Below are positions 44,791 to 54,764 of a stretch of DNA of 64,000 nt, in pieces. How positions within the stretch are numbered: the stretch's first letter is position 1; each line of letters starts with the position of its first letter. Source of the stretch: Pseudomonas mucoides (GTDB taxonomy: Bacteria > Pseudomonadota > Gammaproteobacteria > Pseudomonadales > Pseudomonadaceae); the NCBI RefSeq assembly GCF_015461845.1, contig NZ_JACOPW010000002.1, positions 1,054,001-1,118,000 of the forward strand, in the 5' to 3' direction. The notes beneath the pieces are model-generated. The model searched no databases. It was not told the origin of the DNA and saw nothing but the letters and a program-made list of their open reading frames with translations. The position numbers and the translations under genes are program-made.

Positions 44791-45609
44791 ATGAAAAACC
44801 CCGCATTTGCCGTAGCCCTCAGCGCTGTTCTCAGTACCTCCTTTGTCGCCAGCGCCCAGGCGGACAAGCTCGACGACATCATCGGTTCGGGCAAGCTGCG
44901 CTGCGCCGTGACCCTGGACTTCCCGCCGATGGGTTTCCGCGATGCCGGTAACAACCCGGCCGGTTTCGATGTGGACTATTGCCGCGACCTGGCGAAGATC
45001 CTCGGGGTCGAGGCGGAAGTGGTCGAGACGCCGTTCCCGGACCGCATTCCGGCGCTGGTCTCCGGGCGGGCCGACGTGATTGTCGCCTCCACCTCCGACA
45101 CCCTCGAACGGGCCAAGACCGTCGGCCTCACCGTGCCTTACTTCGCGTTCCAGATGGTGGTGCTGACCCGCGACGACACCGGCATCAACGGCTTTGACGA
45201 CCTCAAAGGCAAACCCGTCGGTAACACCAGCGGCACCTATGAAGCCATCGCCCTGGAGAAAGACGTGAAGAATTGGGGCACCGGCAGCTTCCGGGCCTAC
45301 CAGTCGCAGAACGACACCCTGCTGGCCGTCGCCCAAGGCCACATCGACGCGACCGTGGTCACCAACACCGTCGCTGCCGCCACCCTCAAATCGGGGAAAT
45401 ACAAAAACCTGAAAGTCGCCGGTAACGCGCCGTACGTCATCGACTACGTGTCCCTCGGCGCCAAGCGCAACGAGTATGGCCTGCTCAACTACCTCAACCT
45501 GTTCGTCAACCAACAGGTGCGCACCGGGCGTTACAAAGAACTGTTCGTCAAATGGGTCGGCACCGATATCTCCCCAGCCAACCTGACCGTGCCACAGGTC
45601 TACTACTAA
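44791..45609 (+). CDS. Amino-acid ABC transporter substrate-binding protein
   Basis: The 272-residue protein has a signal peptide (cleavage near ASAQA) and a polar amino-acid binding fold (SGKLRCAVTLDFPPMGFRDA, YCRDLAKILGVE). The operon context makes hydroxyproline the probable ligand. ATG 44791 has GAGG upstream. It is first in the operon with AcnX, two permeases and the ATPase. Confidence 0.92.
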   Translation: MKNPAFAVALSAVLSTSFVASAQADKLDDIIGSGKLRCAVTLDFPPMGFRDAGNNPAGFDVDYCRDLAKILGVEAEVVETPFPDRIPALVSGRADVIVASTSDTLERAKTVGLTVPYFAFQMVVLTRDDTGINGFDDLKGKPVGNTSGTYEAIALEKDVKNWGTGSFRAYQSQNDTLLAVAQGHIDATVVTNTVAAATLKSGKYKNLKVAGNAPYVIDYVSLGAKRNEYGLLNYLNLFVNQQVRTGRYKELFVKWVGTDISPANLTVPQVYY

Positions 45610-45619
45610 GGTGTCCGGC

Positions 45620-47395
45620 ATGCCTAGGTCTGTTTCTCTGACCGGTCGCAGCCTGGTCGAGGGCGCCGCTCAAGGCGCCCTGTTGTTCGCCGATGTCGGG
45701 TTGAGTTTCTGGGGCGGCGTTGATTCCGCCAGTGGTGAGGTCATCGATCGCCACCATCCGCTCAGCGGTGAGTTCCTGGCCGGGTGTGTGCTGGCGATTC
45801 CCAGCGGACGCGGCTCTTGCACCGGCAGCAGTGTGTTGATGGAACTGATCAGCAACGGCCATGCACCGGCGGCACTGGTGCTGGCCGAACCGGATGAGAT
45901 CCTGACCCTGGGCGTGCTGGTCGCGCAGACCATTTTTGCCCGTTCCCTGCCGGTGCTGTGCATCGGCCGGGAGGCCTTCGCGACGTTGCGCGATCACCCT
46001 TTCGCCAGGGTGGATGGCGACACGCTGAACCTGTTCGAACACCTGCCCGGCGATGCCTGGCAGGCACTCGAAAAACCGTTGCCCACCGACAGCCGTGCTT
46101 CAATCGAACTCACCGGGTTTGATCAGGCATTGCTCGACGGCCAGCACGGTCAAGCCGCGCAAATGGCCATGCACATCGTGCTGCGCATGGCCGAGCTGCA
46201 AGGGGCGCGAAGCCTGGTGGATGTCACCCAGGCGCACATCGATGGCTGCATCTACACCGGACCTGCAAGCCTGCGCTTTGCCCAACAGTTGGTGGAATGG
46301 GGAGCCAAAGTGCGGGTGCCGACCACCCTCAATTCGATTTCCGTGGACCAGCGCCGCTGGCGTGAATTGGGCATCGACCCGGCCCTCGGCGAGCCGGCCA
46401 GTGCCTTGGGCGATGCCTATATGGAAATGGGCGCACAACTGAGTTACACCTGCGCGCCCTACCTGCTCGACAGTGCGCCCAAGGCCGGCGAGCAGATTGT
46501 CTGGGCCGAATCGAATGCCGTGGTGTACGCCAACAGTGTGCTCGGTGCGCGCACCCTGAAGTACCCGGACTACCTCGACATTTGCATCGCCCTCACCGGC
46601 CGTGCCCCGCTGATCGGCTGTCACCTGGACGCGCAACGCAAGGCGCGGTTGCAGATCGAGTTGCCGGTACTCGGTGAGCTGGACGATGCGTTTTACCCGT
46701 TGCTCGGTTATCACATCGGTGCGCTGGCCGGCAGCCGCGTGCCGTTGGTGCTGGGTCTGGAAAATCGCCAGCCGAGCCTGGACGATCTCAAAGCCTTTGG
46801 TGCCGCATTTGCCACCACCTCGGCGGCGCCGCTGTTTCATATCGCCGGGGTTACACCGGAGGCGATTGACCCTTTACAGGTGCTGGAAGCAGATGCGTCG
46901 ATCCCCGTGGAAAAAATCCGCCTGAAAGACCTGCTGGTGAGTTGGCGCGAGCTCAACAGTGCCCGCAATCACCACGTGGATGTGGTGTCGCTGGGCAACC
47001 CGCATTTTTCCCTCAGCGAGTTCGCGCATCTGGCGCGGCTGTGCCGAGGTCGGCACAAACACCCGGACGTCGTCCTCGCCATCACCTGCGGCCGAGCGGT
47101 GCTGGAGCAGGCCCGCGAGGCCGGGCATATCGCGGTGATCGAGGCCTTCGGTGCCACGCTGGTCACCGACACCTGCTGGTGCATGCTCGGCGAGCCGGTG
47201 ATTCCACCCGCCGCCACCACGCTGATGACCAACTCGGGCAAGTACGCCCACTACGCACCCGGACTGGTGGGCCGCAAGGTGCATTTCGCCAGCCTTGCCG
47301 AGTGTGTCGATACCGCGTGCAACGCCATCGCCAGCGCACGCCTGCCGGCCTGGCTGCAACCCGCCGCCCAACTGGAGAGCCCTGCGCATGTTTGA
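45620..47395 (+). CDS. Fused aconitase-X protein, probable cis-3-hydroxy-L-proline dehydratase
   Basis: The 591-residue single chain joins the small AcnX subunit (about 1-140, GRGSCTGSSVLMELI) to the large subunit (DUF521, about 165-580, with DVTQAHIDGCIYTG and TSGKYAHYAPG-like MTNSGKYAHYAPGLVGRKV). Fused bacterial AcnX proteins of this type dehydrate cis-3-hydroxy-L-proline to Delta1-pyrroline-2-carboxylate. It lies between the binding protein and permease genes, linking uptake with the first step. ATG 45620 is preceded by AAGG. Confidence 0.87.
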   Translation: MPRSVSLTGRSLVEGAAQGALLFADVGLSFWGGVDSASGEVIDRHHPLSGEFLAGCVLAIPSGRGSCTGSSVLMELISNGHAPAALVLAEPDEILTLGVLVAQTIFARSLPVLCIGREAFATLRDHPFARVDGDTLNLFEHLPGDAWQALEKPLPTDSRASIELTGFDQALLDGQHGQAAQMAMHIVLRMAELQGARSLVDVTQAHIDGCIYTGPASLRFAQQLVEWGAKVRVPTTLNSISVDQRRWRELGIDPALGEPASALGDAYMEMGAQLSYTCAPYLLDSAPKAGEQIVWAESNAVVYANSVLGARTLKYPDYLDICIALTGRAPLIGCHLDAQRKARLQIELPVLGELDDAFYPLLGYHIGALAGSRVPLVLGLENRQPSLDDLKAFGAAFATTSAAPLFHIAGVTPEAIDPLQVLEADASIPVEKIRLKDLLVSWRELNSARNHHVDVVSLGNPHFSLSEFAHLARLCRGRHKHPDVVLAITCGRAVLEQAREAGHIAVIEAFGATLVTDTCWCMLGEPVIPPAATTLMTNSGKYAHYAPGLVGRKVHFASLAECVDTACNAIASARLPAWLQPAAQLESPAHV

Positions 47396-48053
47396 CTACA
47401 CCTTTCAATGGCGCTCTGCCCTGCGCGCCTTGCCGGACATGCTCGCCGGTGCCGTGGTCACGTTTGAGACCGCGGCCCTGTCGATGATCTTCGGCGTGCT
47501 CATCGCCCTGGCCCTGACGGTCATGCGCGAAAGCAAACAGCCACTGCTGCGCGGCATCGGCAACGGCTGGGTATCGATTGCCCGCAACACGCCGTCGTTG
47601 TTCCAGATCTACATCCTGTACTTCGGCCTTGGCTCGCTGGGCATGCACGTCAGTTCATGGCTCGCGCTGCTGGCCGGGATCACGTTCAACAACGCCGGCT
47701 ACCTCGCGGAAAACTTTCGCGGCGGGCTCAAGGCCGTGCCGCAAACCCAAGTGCGCGCGGCACGGTCACTGGGCATGAGCGCCTTTCAGACCTATCGCAT
47801 GATCATCGTCCCGCAACTGCTGCGCATCGTGTTCTACCCGCTGACCAACCAAATGGTCTGGGCGGTGCTGATGACGTCGCTGGGGGTGATCGTCGGGCTG
47901 AACAATGACCTGACCGGGGTGACCCAGGACTACAACGTCAAAACATTCCGCACCTTCGAATACTTCGCGATTGCTGCGGTGCTGTATTACGCGATTGCCA
48001 AGACGATCGTCGCGACGGCCCGGCTGATGGCCTGGCGGTTGTTCCGTTACTGA
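47388..48053 (+). CDS. Amino-acid ABC transporter permease 1
   Basis: The 221-residue HisM/GlnP-type permease has the EAA-type loop ENFRGGLKAVPQTQVRAARS. It overlaps the AcnX gene by 8 nt and is co-transcribed. It forms the membrane channel with the next gene. Confidence 0.92.
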   Translation: MFDYTFQWRSALRALPDMLAGAVVTFETAALSMIFGVLIALALTVMRESKQPLLRGIGNGWVSIARNTPSLFQIYILYFGLGSLGMHVSSWLALLAGITFNNAGYLAENFRGGLKAVPQTQVRAARSLGMSAFQTYRMIIVPQLLRIVFYPLTNQMVWAVLMTSLGVIVGLNNDLTGVTQDYNVKTFRTFEYFAIAAVLYYAIAKTIVATARLMAWRLFRY

Positions 48054-48063
48054 GGAGCTGTCC

Positions 48064-48714
48064 ATGTTTGCCACCGGTTTTTCCTCGAATGACCTGATGT
48101 TCCTGCTCAATGGCGCCTGGGTCACGCTGCAATTGACGTTCTGGTCGATCATCCTCGGCTCCATCGCCGGGCTGCTGTTCGGCTTGTTGCGGGCGTTGTT
48201 GCCACGGGCCAGTTTGCCGCTGGCCTGGGTGCTGGACGTGTTTCGCAGCGTGCCGTTGTTGATCCAGTTCGTGCTGTTCAACTCACTCAAAAGCATCGTC
48301 GGCCTGAACATCAGCGCCTTCAGCGTCGGCTGCATCGTGCTCGGCGTGTACACCGCCGCGTACTTCACCGAGATCGTGCGTGGCGGCGTGCTGGCGGTGC
48401 CCTTCACGGTACGCCGGGCCAGTCGCTCACTGGGCCTGAGTTTCTTGCAGGACCTGCGCTGGATCGTCCTGCCGATGGCCACGCGCGTCGCCTTCCCCGG
48501 CTGGCTGAACCTGGTGCTGGGGGTGATGAAAGACACCGCGCTGGTGATGTGGATCGGCATCGTCGAACTGCTGCGCGCCTCACAAACCATCGTCACCCGC
48601 ATCCAGGAACCATTGCTGGTGCTGTGCATCGCGGGCCTTATCTACTACGTCATGAGCCTGGTGGTTGCACGCCTCGGCGCTCGTCTGGAAAGAAGGTGGC
48701 AGGAAAATGATTGA
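48064..48714 (+). CDS. Amino-acid ABC transporter permease 2
   Basis: The 216-residue HisM/GlnP-type permease has the coupling loop TEIVRGGVLAVPFTVRRASR. It starts 10 nt after permease 1 and overlaps the ATPase gene by 8 nt. Confidence 0.92.
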   Translation: MFATGFSSNDLMFLLNGAWVTLQLTFWSIILGSIAGLLFGLLRALLPRASLPLAWVLDVFRSVPLLIQFVLFNSLKSIVGLNISAFSVGCIVLGVYTAAYFTEIVRGGVLAVPFTVRRASRSLGLSFLQDLRWIVLPMATRVAFPGWLNLVLGVMKDTALVMWIGIVELLRASQTIVTRIQEPLLVLCIAGLIYYVMSLVVARLGARLERRWQEND

Positions 48715-49429
48715 GATCGACAACGTACACAAATCGTTCGGCAACCTCGAAGTGGTCAAGGGCGTGAACCTGACCGTGAACAAGGGTGAGGTGGTGTCGA
48801 TCATCGGCGGCTCCGGCTCCGGCAAATCCACGCTGCTGATGTGCATCAACGGCCTGGAGCCGATCCAGAAAGGCAACATCCGCGTGGACGGTGTCGAGGT
48901 TCATGACAGCGCCACCGACCTCAACCGTCTGCGGCAGAAAATCGGCATCGTGTTCCAGCAATGGAATGCCTTTCCGCACCTGACGGTGCTGGAAAACGTC
49001 ATGTTGGCGCCGCGCAAAGTGCTGGGCAAAAGCAAGGCTGAGGCCGAGGAGCTGGCGGTGCAACAACTGACCCATGTCGGCCTGGGCGACAAGCTCAAGA
49101 CCTTCCCCGGCAAGCTCTCCGGCGGTCAACAGCAACGCATGGCCATCGCCCGCGCGCTGGCGATGTCGCCGGACTACATGCTGTTCGACGAAGCCACCTC
49201 CGCCCTCGACCCGCAACTGGTGGGCGAAGTGCTGGACACCATGCGCATGCTCGCCGAAGACGGCATGACCATGGTGCTGGTGACCCATGAGATTCGCTTT
49301 GCCCGCGATGTGTCCGACCGGGTGGCGTTCTTTCGCAATGGGCTGGTGCATGAGATTGGGTCGCCGGATCAGGTGATTGGCAATCCGGTGCATGCGGAAA
49401 CGGCGGCGTTTCTTAAATCGGTGAAATAG
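48707..49429 (+). CDS. Amino-acid ABC transporter ATP-binding protein
   Basis: The 240-residue ATPase has Walker A GGSGSGKST, signature LSGGQQQRMAIA, Walker B YMLFDEATSALD and the switch histidine in VLVTHE. It powers the hydroxyproline-type importer. ATG 48707 is preceded by AGGAAA. A REP pair follows. Confidence 0.94.
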   Translation: MIEIDNVHKSFGNLEVVKGVNLTVNKGEVVSIIGGSGSGKSTLLMCINGLEPIQKGNIRVDGVEVHDSATDLNRLRQKIGIVFQQWNAFPHLTVLENVMLAPRKVLGKSKAEAEELAVQQLTHVGLGDKLKTFPGKLSGGQQQRMAIARALAMSPDYMLFDEATSALDPQLVGEVLDTMRMLAEDGMTMVLVTHEIRFARDVSDRVAFFRNGLVHEIGSPDQVIGNPVHAETAAFLKSVK

Positions 49430-49434
49430 CGGAT

Positions 49435-49537
49435 GGCCCCATCGCGGGCAAGCCCGCTCGCACAGGGTTTGGTGGTGTCCGCAACGTGGGTGACCAACAC
49501 AGATACCTGTGGGAGCGGGCTTGCCCGCGATGGGGCC
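49435..49537. repeat. Inverted REP pair (BIME-like)
   Basis: GGCCCCATCGCGGGCAAGCC at the left is mirrored by GGCTTGCCCGCGATGGGGCC at the right, about 100 bp overall. It separates the ABC operon from the racemase-like gene. Confidence 0.88.
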
Positions 49538-49563
49538 CGAACAGACACAACAAGGAGTAGGCA

Positions 49564-50592
49564 ATGCGCTCATCAAAAGTCATTCATGTGGTCAGCTGCC
49601 ACGCCGAAGGCGAAGTCGGTGACGTGATCGTCGGCGGCGTCGCCCCACCCCCCGGTGCCACCGTGTGGGAGCAATCACGCTGGATCGCCAAGGACGAAAC
49701 CCTGCGCAACTTCGTGCTCAACGAACCGCGCGGCGGCGTGTTTCGCCACGTCAACCTGCTGGTGCCGGCCAAGGACCCGCGGGCGCAGATGGCCTGGATC
49801 ATCATGGAACCGGCGGACACGCCACCGATGTCCGGTTCCAACTCACTGTGCGTGGCCACGGTGTTGCTCGACAGCGGCATCCTGCCGATGACCGAGCCGC
49901 AAACCCGGCTGGTGCTGGAAGCCCCCGGTGGGCTGATCGAGGCCGTCGCCGATTGCCGTGACGGCAAGGTTGAACGGGTGGAAATCAAAAACGTACCTTC
50001 CTTCGCCGACCGCCTGGACGCCTGGATTGAAGTCGAGGGCATCGGTTCATTGAAGGTCGATACCGCCTACGGTGGCGACAGTTTCGTAATCGCCGATGCC
50101 AAGGGGCTGGGCTTTTCCATCCGACCCGACGAGGCCGCCGATCTGGTCGCGGTCGGGCTGAAAATCACCCGCGCCGCCAACGAACAATTGGGCTTCGTGC
50201 ATCCGCTGAATCCGGAGTGGTCGCATATTTCCTTCTGCCAGATTGCGGCGCCCATCGTCCATGAGAACGGCATTGCCACCGGCGCTAACGCGGTGGTGAT
50301 TCAACCCGGCAAAATCGACCGTTCCCCTACCGGCACTGGCTGCTCGGCGCGCATGGCCGTGATGCACGCGAAGGGCTTGATGCAGGTGGGCGAACGGTTT
50401 ATCGGTCGTTCGATCATCGGTTCCGAGTTCCACTGCCGCATTGATTCGCTGACCGAAGTGGCCGGCCGCGCGGCCATCTACCCCTGCATTTCCGGGCGGG
50501 CCTGGATCACCGGTACTCACCAATTGCTGCTCGATCCGAGCGATCCATGGCCGCAGGGCTATCGCTTGTCCGATACCTGGCCGGGGGCTTAA
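49564..50592 (+). CDS. Proline racemase-family protein with Ser/Thr at catalytic positions
   Basis: The 342-residue proline-racemase fold enzyme is a probable trans-3-hydroxy-L-proline dehydratase by context. The position of the first catalytic cysteine is S90 (MSGSN) and that of the second is T256 (SPTGTGC). C-C pairs give epimerases and C-T pairs give the 3-hydroxyproline dehydratase; an S-T pair is unusual, so the reaction is open. C96 and C260 lie close by and could substitute. ATG 49564 has AAGGAG upstream. Confidence 0.8.
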   Translation: MRSSKVIHVVSCHAEGEVGDVIVGGVAPPPGATVWEQSRWIAKDETLRNFVLNEPRGGVFRHVNLLVPAKDPRAQMAWIIMEPADTPPMSGSNSLCVATVLLDSGILPMTEPQTRLVLEAPGGLIEAVADCRDGKVERVEIKNVPSFADRLDAWIEVEGIGSLKVDTAYGGDSFVIADAKGLGFSIRPDEAADLVAVGLKITRAANEQLGFVHPLNPEWSHISFCQIAAPIVHENGIATGANAVVIQPGKIDRSPTGTGCSARMAVMHAKGLMQVGERFIGRSIIGSEFHCRIDSLTEVAGRAAIYPCISGRAWITGTHQLLLDPSDPWPQGYRLSDTWPGA

Positions 50593-50669
50593 TCCCAAAC
50601 ACCCGGACCAACGGCTACAAAATCCCCTGAAAAAACCGAAATAGCACTGGCCGAATCTTTTCATTTTAA

Positions 50670-50685
50670 ATATCGTATACGAAAT
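50670..50685. promoter_or_regulatory. Probable GntR operator, site 3
   Basis: ATATCGTATACGAAAT is identical to the site at 44729-44744. It lies 25 bp before the DapA-like gene, overlapping the expected promoter, which fits a repressor. Confidence 0.75.
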
Positions 50686-50710
50686 ACAATTAACGACCCG
50701 GAGGCAACAA

Positions 50711-51628
50711 ATGAGCAAGCGTATTAACTGGAGTGGCGTCTTCCCCGCGGTGACCACTCAATTCAACGATGACTTCACCATCAACCTGGACAAGACCCAC
50801 CAGGTGATTTCCAACGTGATCCGCGATGGCGTGTCGGGCCTGGTGGTATGTGGTTCGGTGGGTGAAAACACCTCGTTGACCGCCGAAGAAAAAATCGCCG
50901 TCACCGAAGTCGCGGTCGATGCCTCTCGCGGCCGGGTGCCGGTGATTTGTGGCGTGGCCGAATTCACCAGCGTGCAAGCGGCCAAAGTGGCCAACGCCGT
51001 GCGCAAGGTGGGCGTCGATGGCGTGATGCTGATGCCCGCGCTGGTCTACAGCTCCAAGCCGTTTGAAACCGCCGAGCACTACCGCTACGTGGCCAAGCAT
51101 GCCGACGTACCGTTGATGGTCTACAACAACCCGCCGATCTACAAAAACGACGTCACCCCGGACATCCTGATTTCCCTGGCCGACTGCGACAACGTGGTGT
51201 GCTTCAAGGATTCCTCCGGCGACACCCGCCGTTTCATCGACGTGCGCAATGAAGTCGGCGACCGCTTCGTGTTGTTCGCGGGGCTCGACGACGTGGTGCT
51301 GGAAAGCATCGCCGTGGGCGCCGAAGGCTGGGTCTCGGGCATGTCCAACGTGTTCCCGAAAGAAGGTGAAACTATTTTCCGTCTGGCCAAGGCCGGGCGT
51401 TTTGCCGAAGCCATGCCGATCTACGAATGGCTGATGCCGATCCTGCACCTGGATGCCCGTGCCGACCTGGTGCAGTGCATCAAACTGTGTGAAGCCATTG
51501 CCGGTCGCGGCAGCGCGCTGACCCGTCCGCCACGCCTGGCCTTGCCGGACGAAGATCGCCTGTTCGTCGAACAGATCATGGCCAAAGCCCTGGCGAACCG
51601 TCCGCAGCTGCCGGACGTCGGTCTCTGA
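50711..51628 (+). CDS. DapA-family Delta1-pyrroline-4-hydroxy-2-carboxylate deaminase
   Basis: The 305-residue DHDPS/NAL-fold protein has Schiff-base lysine K166 in CFKDSSG, Y138 in MVYNNPP and GSVGENTSL for the carboxylate. In hydroxyproline degradation this family deaminates the dehydrogenase product to 2-oxoglutarate semialdehyde. It is followed by a permease and the semialdehyde dehydrogenase. GGAGGC lies upstream of ATG 50711. Confidence 0.9.
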   Translation: MSKRINWSGVFPAVTTQFNDDFTINLDKTHQVISNVIRDGVSGLVVCGSVGENTSLTAEEKIAVTEVAVDASRGRVPVICGVAEFTSVQAAKVANAVRKVGVDGVMLMPALVYSSKPFETAEHYRYVAKHADVPLMVYNNPPIYKNDVTPDILISLADCDNVVCFKDSSGDTRRFIDVRNEVGDRFVLFAGLDDVVLESIAVGAEGWVSGMSNVFPKEGETIFRLAKAGRFAEAMPIYEWLMPILHLDARADLVQCIKLCEAIAGRGSALTRPPRLALPDEDRLFVEQIMAKALANRPQLPDVGL

Positions 51629-51634
51629 GTGAGT

Positions 51635-51675
51635 GCCGGGCGGGCCTTGGAGGCCCGGCCCGGCTGCCTGTTTTT
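51635..51675 (+). terminator. Terminator or attenuator after deaminase gene
   Basis: GCCGGGC (51635-51641) pairs with GCCCGGC (51658-51664), and inner GGGCCT with AGGCCC. A run of T at 51670-51675 follows. It should reduce read-through into the MFS gene 30 bp on. Confidence 0.75.
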
Positions 51676-51698
51676 GCGCCTCTACAGGAAACGTCAGC

Positions 51699-53096
51699 AT
51701 GCCCAATCATCAAGACACTCAACGCGCAACCTCGCCCTCCGGACTCAAGCGCGTCGTGGCCGCCGCCATGGCCGGCACGGTCGCCGAGTGGTATGAATTC
51801 TTTCTCTACGGTACGGCCTCGGCCCTGGTCTTCGGCCAACTGTTCTTCCGCCAGACCGACAGCCCCGTCGACGGCATCATCGCCGCGTTCGCGCTGTACG
51901 CCGTGGGCTTTCTCGCCCGCCCGCTGGGGGGGCTGGTGTTCGGTCACTACGGTGACAAATTCGGCCGCAAGCGCCTGCTGCAACTGAGCCTGGTGGTGGT
52001 CGGCATCACCACGTTCCTGATGGGTTGCCTGCCCGGCTTCGATCAGATCGGGTACGCGGCACCGGTGTTGCTGGTGCTGTTGCGGCTGATTCAGGGTTTC
52101 GCCTTTGGTGGTGAGTGGGGCGGCGCGATTCTGTTGGTGTCCGAACACTGCCCGGACAATCGCCGGGGCTTCTGGGCCAGTTGGCCGCAAGCCGGTGTGC
52201 CAGCCGGGAATCTGGTCGCGACCGTCGCCCTGCTGCTGTTGTCGTCGAACCTGTCGGAGCAACAATTTCTCGCCTGGGGCTGGCGCGTGGCGTTCTGGTT
52301 CTCGGCGGTCGTGGTGTTGATCGGCTACTGGATTCGCACCAGCGTCGATGACGCACCGATCTTCAAGGAAGCCCAGGCGCGTCAGGCTCACACCAAGCAA
52401 CAACAATTGGGCGTGGTGGAGGTGCTGCGTCACCACTGGCGTTCGGTGCTGGTGGGTATCGGCGCGCGCTTTGCCGAAAACATCCTCTACTACACCGTGG
52501 TGACGTTCTCGATCACCTACCTCAAGCTGGTGGTGCACAAGGACACTTCAGAGATTCTGTTTCTGATGTTCGGGGCTCACTTGCTGCACTTCTTCATGAT
52601 CCCGTTGATGGGGTATCTGTCGGACATCGTCGGGCGCAAACCGGTGTATCTGGTCGGCGCGGTGCTCACGGCATTTTGGGGGTTCGTCGGCTTCCCGATG
52701 ATGGACACCGGCAACAACTGGCTGATCATGGCGGCCATTACCCTGGGCCTGGCCATCGAGTCGATGACCTATGCCCCGTATTCGGCGCTGATGGCCGAGA
52801 TGTTCCCGACGCACGTGCGCTACACCGCCCTTTCGCTGTGCTACCAGGTGGCGCCGATTTTCGCCGGTTCCCTCGCTCCGCTGATCGCGATCACGCTGCT
52901 CAACAAGTACCACAGCTCGACGCCCATCGCCTGGTACCTGGTCGGTGCCTCGCTGATCTCTGTCATTGCCGTCGGGCTGACCCGGGAAACCCGCGGCAAG
53001 TCGCTGCACGCGGTGGATGCCGAGTCCGCGGCGCGCATGGCTGCACTGGATAACGCCGCTCCCGTTAGCCCGCGTCGAGGCGATTCGCTGGCGTGA
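51699..53096 (+). CDS. MFS transporter, metabolite:H+ symporter type
   Basis: The 465-residue, twelve-helix protein is of the proline/betaine-type MHS branch: [20 protein letters not shown] at the start, [12 protein letters not shown] as the loop 2-3 motif and [10 protein letters not shown]. It should import hydroxyproline or a related acid with protons. The start ATG 51699 has AGGAAAC upstream. Confidence 0.9.
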   Translation: MPNHQDTQRATSPSGLKRVVAAAMAGTVAEWYEFFLYGTASALVFGQLFFRQTDSPVDGIIAAFALYAVGFLARPLGGLVFGHYGDKFGRKRLLQLSLVVVGITTFLMGCLPGFDQIGYAAPVLLVLLRLIQGFAFGGEWGGAILLVSEHCPDNRRGFWASWPQAGVPAGNLVATVALLLLSSNLSEQQFLAWGWRVAFWFSAVVVLIGYWIRTSVDDAPIFKEAQARQAHTKQQQLGVVEVLRHHWRSVLVGIGARFAENILYYTVVTFSITYLKLVVHKDTSEILFLMFGAHLLHFFMIPLMGYLSDIVGRKPVYLVGAVLTAFWGFVGFPMMDTGNNWLIMAAITLGLAIESMTYAPYSALMAEMFPTHVRYTALSLCYQVAPIFAGSLAPLIAITLLNKYHSSTPIAWYLVGASLISVIAVGLTRETRGKSLHAVDAESAARMAALDNAAPVSPRRGDSLA

Positions 53097-53104
53097 ACCC
53101 AAAA

Positions 53105-53139
53105 CCTGTAGGCGCGTGGCTTGCCCGCGCCCACAGGGG
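53105..53139. repeat. REP-like palindrome
   Basis: CCTGTAGGCGCGTGGCTTGC followed by CCGCGCCCACAGG forms an imperfect hairpin of the GGGC..GCCC REP class, in the gap before the dehydrogenase gene. Confidence 0.7.
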
Positions 53140-53170
53140 ATGTATTACCTTTTGCCTGACAGGAGTTTTC

Positions 53171-54751
53171 ATGCCCCAGATCCTCGGCCACAACTACATT
53201 GGCGGCACACGCAGTGCTGCCGGCAGCCTCACGTTACACAGCCATGACGCCAGCACCGGCGAGGCGCTGCCCTACGCTTTCGTGCAAGCCACCGAAGGCG
53301 AAGTGCACGCCGCCGCTGAGGCCGCTGCCGCTGCATTCCCGGTCTTTCGCACGATGCCAGCGGCACGCCGTGCGGATTTTCTCGAAGCCATCGCCGCACA
53401 ACTGGATGCGCTGGATGATGAATTCGTCGCCCTGGTCACCCACGAAACCGCACTGCCTGGCGCACGGATACAGGGGGAACGCGCGCGCACCAGCGGCCAG
53501 ATGCGCCTGTTCGCCCAAGTCCTGCGACGCGGTGATTTTTACGGCGCACGCATCGACCGCGCCTTGCCCGACCGTCAACCGCTTCCCCGTAGCGACCTGC
53601 GTCAGTACAAGATTGGCGTCGGCCCCGTGGCAGTGTTTGGTGCGAGCAACTTTCCGTTGGCGTTCTCCACCGCTGGCGGCGATACCGCAGCGGCCCTGGC
53701 CGCCGGTTGCCCGGTGGTGTTCAAGGCCCACAGCGGACACATGGCTACGGCCGAACAAGTGGCCGATGCAATCATCCGCGCCGCCGAACAGACCGGCATG
53801 CCCCAGGGTGTGTTCAATATGATCTACGGCGCGGGCGTGGGTGAAGCGCTGGTCAAGCATCCGGCGATCCAGGCCGTCGGGTTCACCGGTTCGCTCAACG
53901 GTGGCCGGGCGTTGTGTGACATGGCCGCCGCACGCCCACAACCTATTCCGGTGTTTGCGGAAATGAGCAGCATCAATCCGGTCGTGGTGTTGCCCGAAGC
54001 CCTTGATGTTCGCGGCGAGAACATCGCCAATGAACTGGCCGCCTCTGTGGTGCTCGGCTGCGGCCAGTTCTGTACCAATCCGGGATTGGTCATTGGTATG
54101 CGCTCCGTGCAATTCAGCGCCTTCACTGAGACCCTGACTGCGCGGCTGGCTGAACAACCGGCGCAAACCATGCTCAACGCCGGCACCCTGCGCAGCTACG
54201 AAAAAGGTGTGCAGGCCTTGATTAATCACCCAGGCGTGACCCACCTGACCGACCATGAACAACACGGCAATCAGGCGCGCACGCATCTGTTCAAGGCCGA
54301 CGTGAGTCTGTTGCTTGAAGGTGATCCGTTGCTACAGGAAGAAGTGTTCGGCCCGACCACCCTCCTCGTCGAAGTGGCCGACAAGGCCGAATTGCGCCAA
54401 GCGCTGAACAGCTTGCACGGTCAACTCACCGCCACCCTGATTGGCGAACCCCAGGACTTGCATGAACATGCAGAGTTGCTGGCGCTGCTGGAACAAAAGG
54501 TCGGCCGGGTGCTGTTCAATGGCTACCCCACCGGCGTCGAAGTGTGTGATGCGATGGTGCATGGCGGTCCCTACCCGGCCACCTCGGATGCCCGTGGCAC
54601 CTCGGTCGGCAGCCTGGCCATCGAACGTTTCCTGCGCCCGGTGTGCTACCAGAACTGCCCGGACGCGCTGCTGCCCGCCCCACTGAAAAACGCCAACCCA
54701 CTGGGCATCGCGCGGCTAATCGACGGCAACACCCAACGAAACCCGATCTGA
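53171..54751 (+). CDS. 2-oxoglutarate semialdehyde dehydrogenase
   Basis: The 526-residue aldehyde dehydrogenase has VFGASNFPLAFSTAGGDT, typical of the KGSA dehydrogenase branch, FTGSLNGGR and the catalytic cysteine in GCGQFCTNPG. It oxidises 2-oxoglutarate semialdehyde to 2-oxoglutarate, the last step of 4-hydroxyproline degradation. ATG 53171 has AGGAG upstream. Confidence 0.92.
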   Translation: MPQILGHNYIGGTRSAAGSLTLHSHDASTGEALPYAFVQATEGEVHAAAEAAAAAFPVFRTMPAARRADFLEAIAAQLDALDDEFVALVTHETALPGARIQGERARTSGQMRLFAQVLRRGDFYGARIDRALPDRQPLPRSDLRQYKIGVGPVAVFGASNFPLAFSTAGGDTAAALAAGCPVVFKAHSGHMATAEQVADAIIRAAEQTGMPQGVFNMIYGAGVGEALVKHPAIQAVGFTGSLNGGRALCDMAAARPQPIPVFAEMSSINPVVVLPEALDVRGENIANELAASVVLGCGQFCTNPGLVIGMRSVQFSAFTETLTARLAEQPAQTMLNAGTLRSYEKGVQALINHPGVTHLTDHEQHGNQARTHLFKADVSLLLEGDPLLQEEVFGPTTLLVEVADKAELRQALNSLHGQLTATLIGEPQDLHEHAELLALLEQKVGRVLFNGYPTGVEVCDAMVHGGPYPATSDARGTSVGSLAIERFLRPVCYQNCPDALLPAPLKNANPLGIARLIDGNTQRNPI

Positions 54752-54764
54752 AAACACCTAAAAC

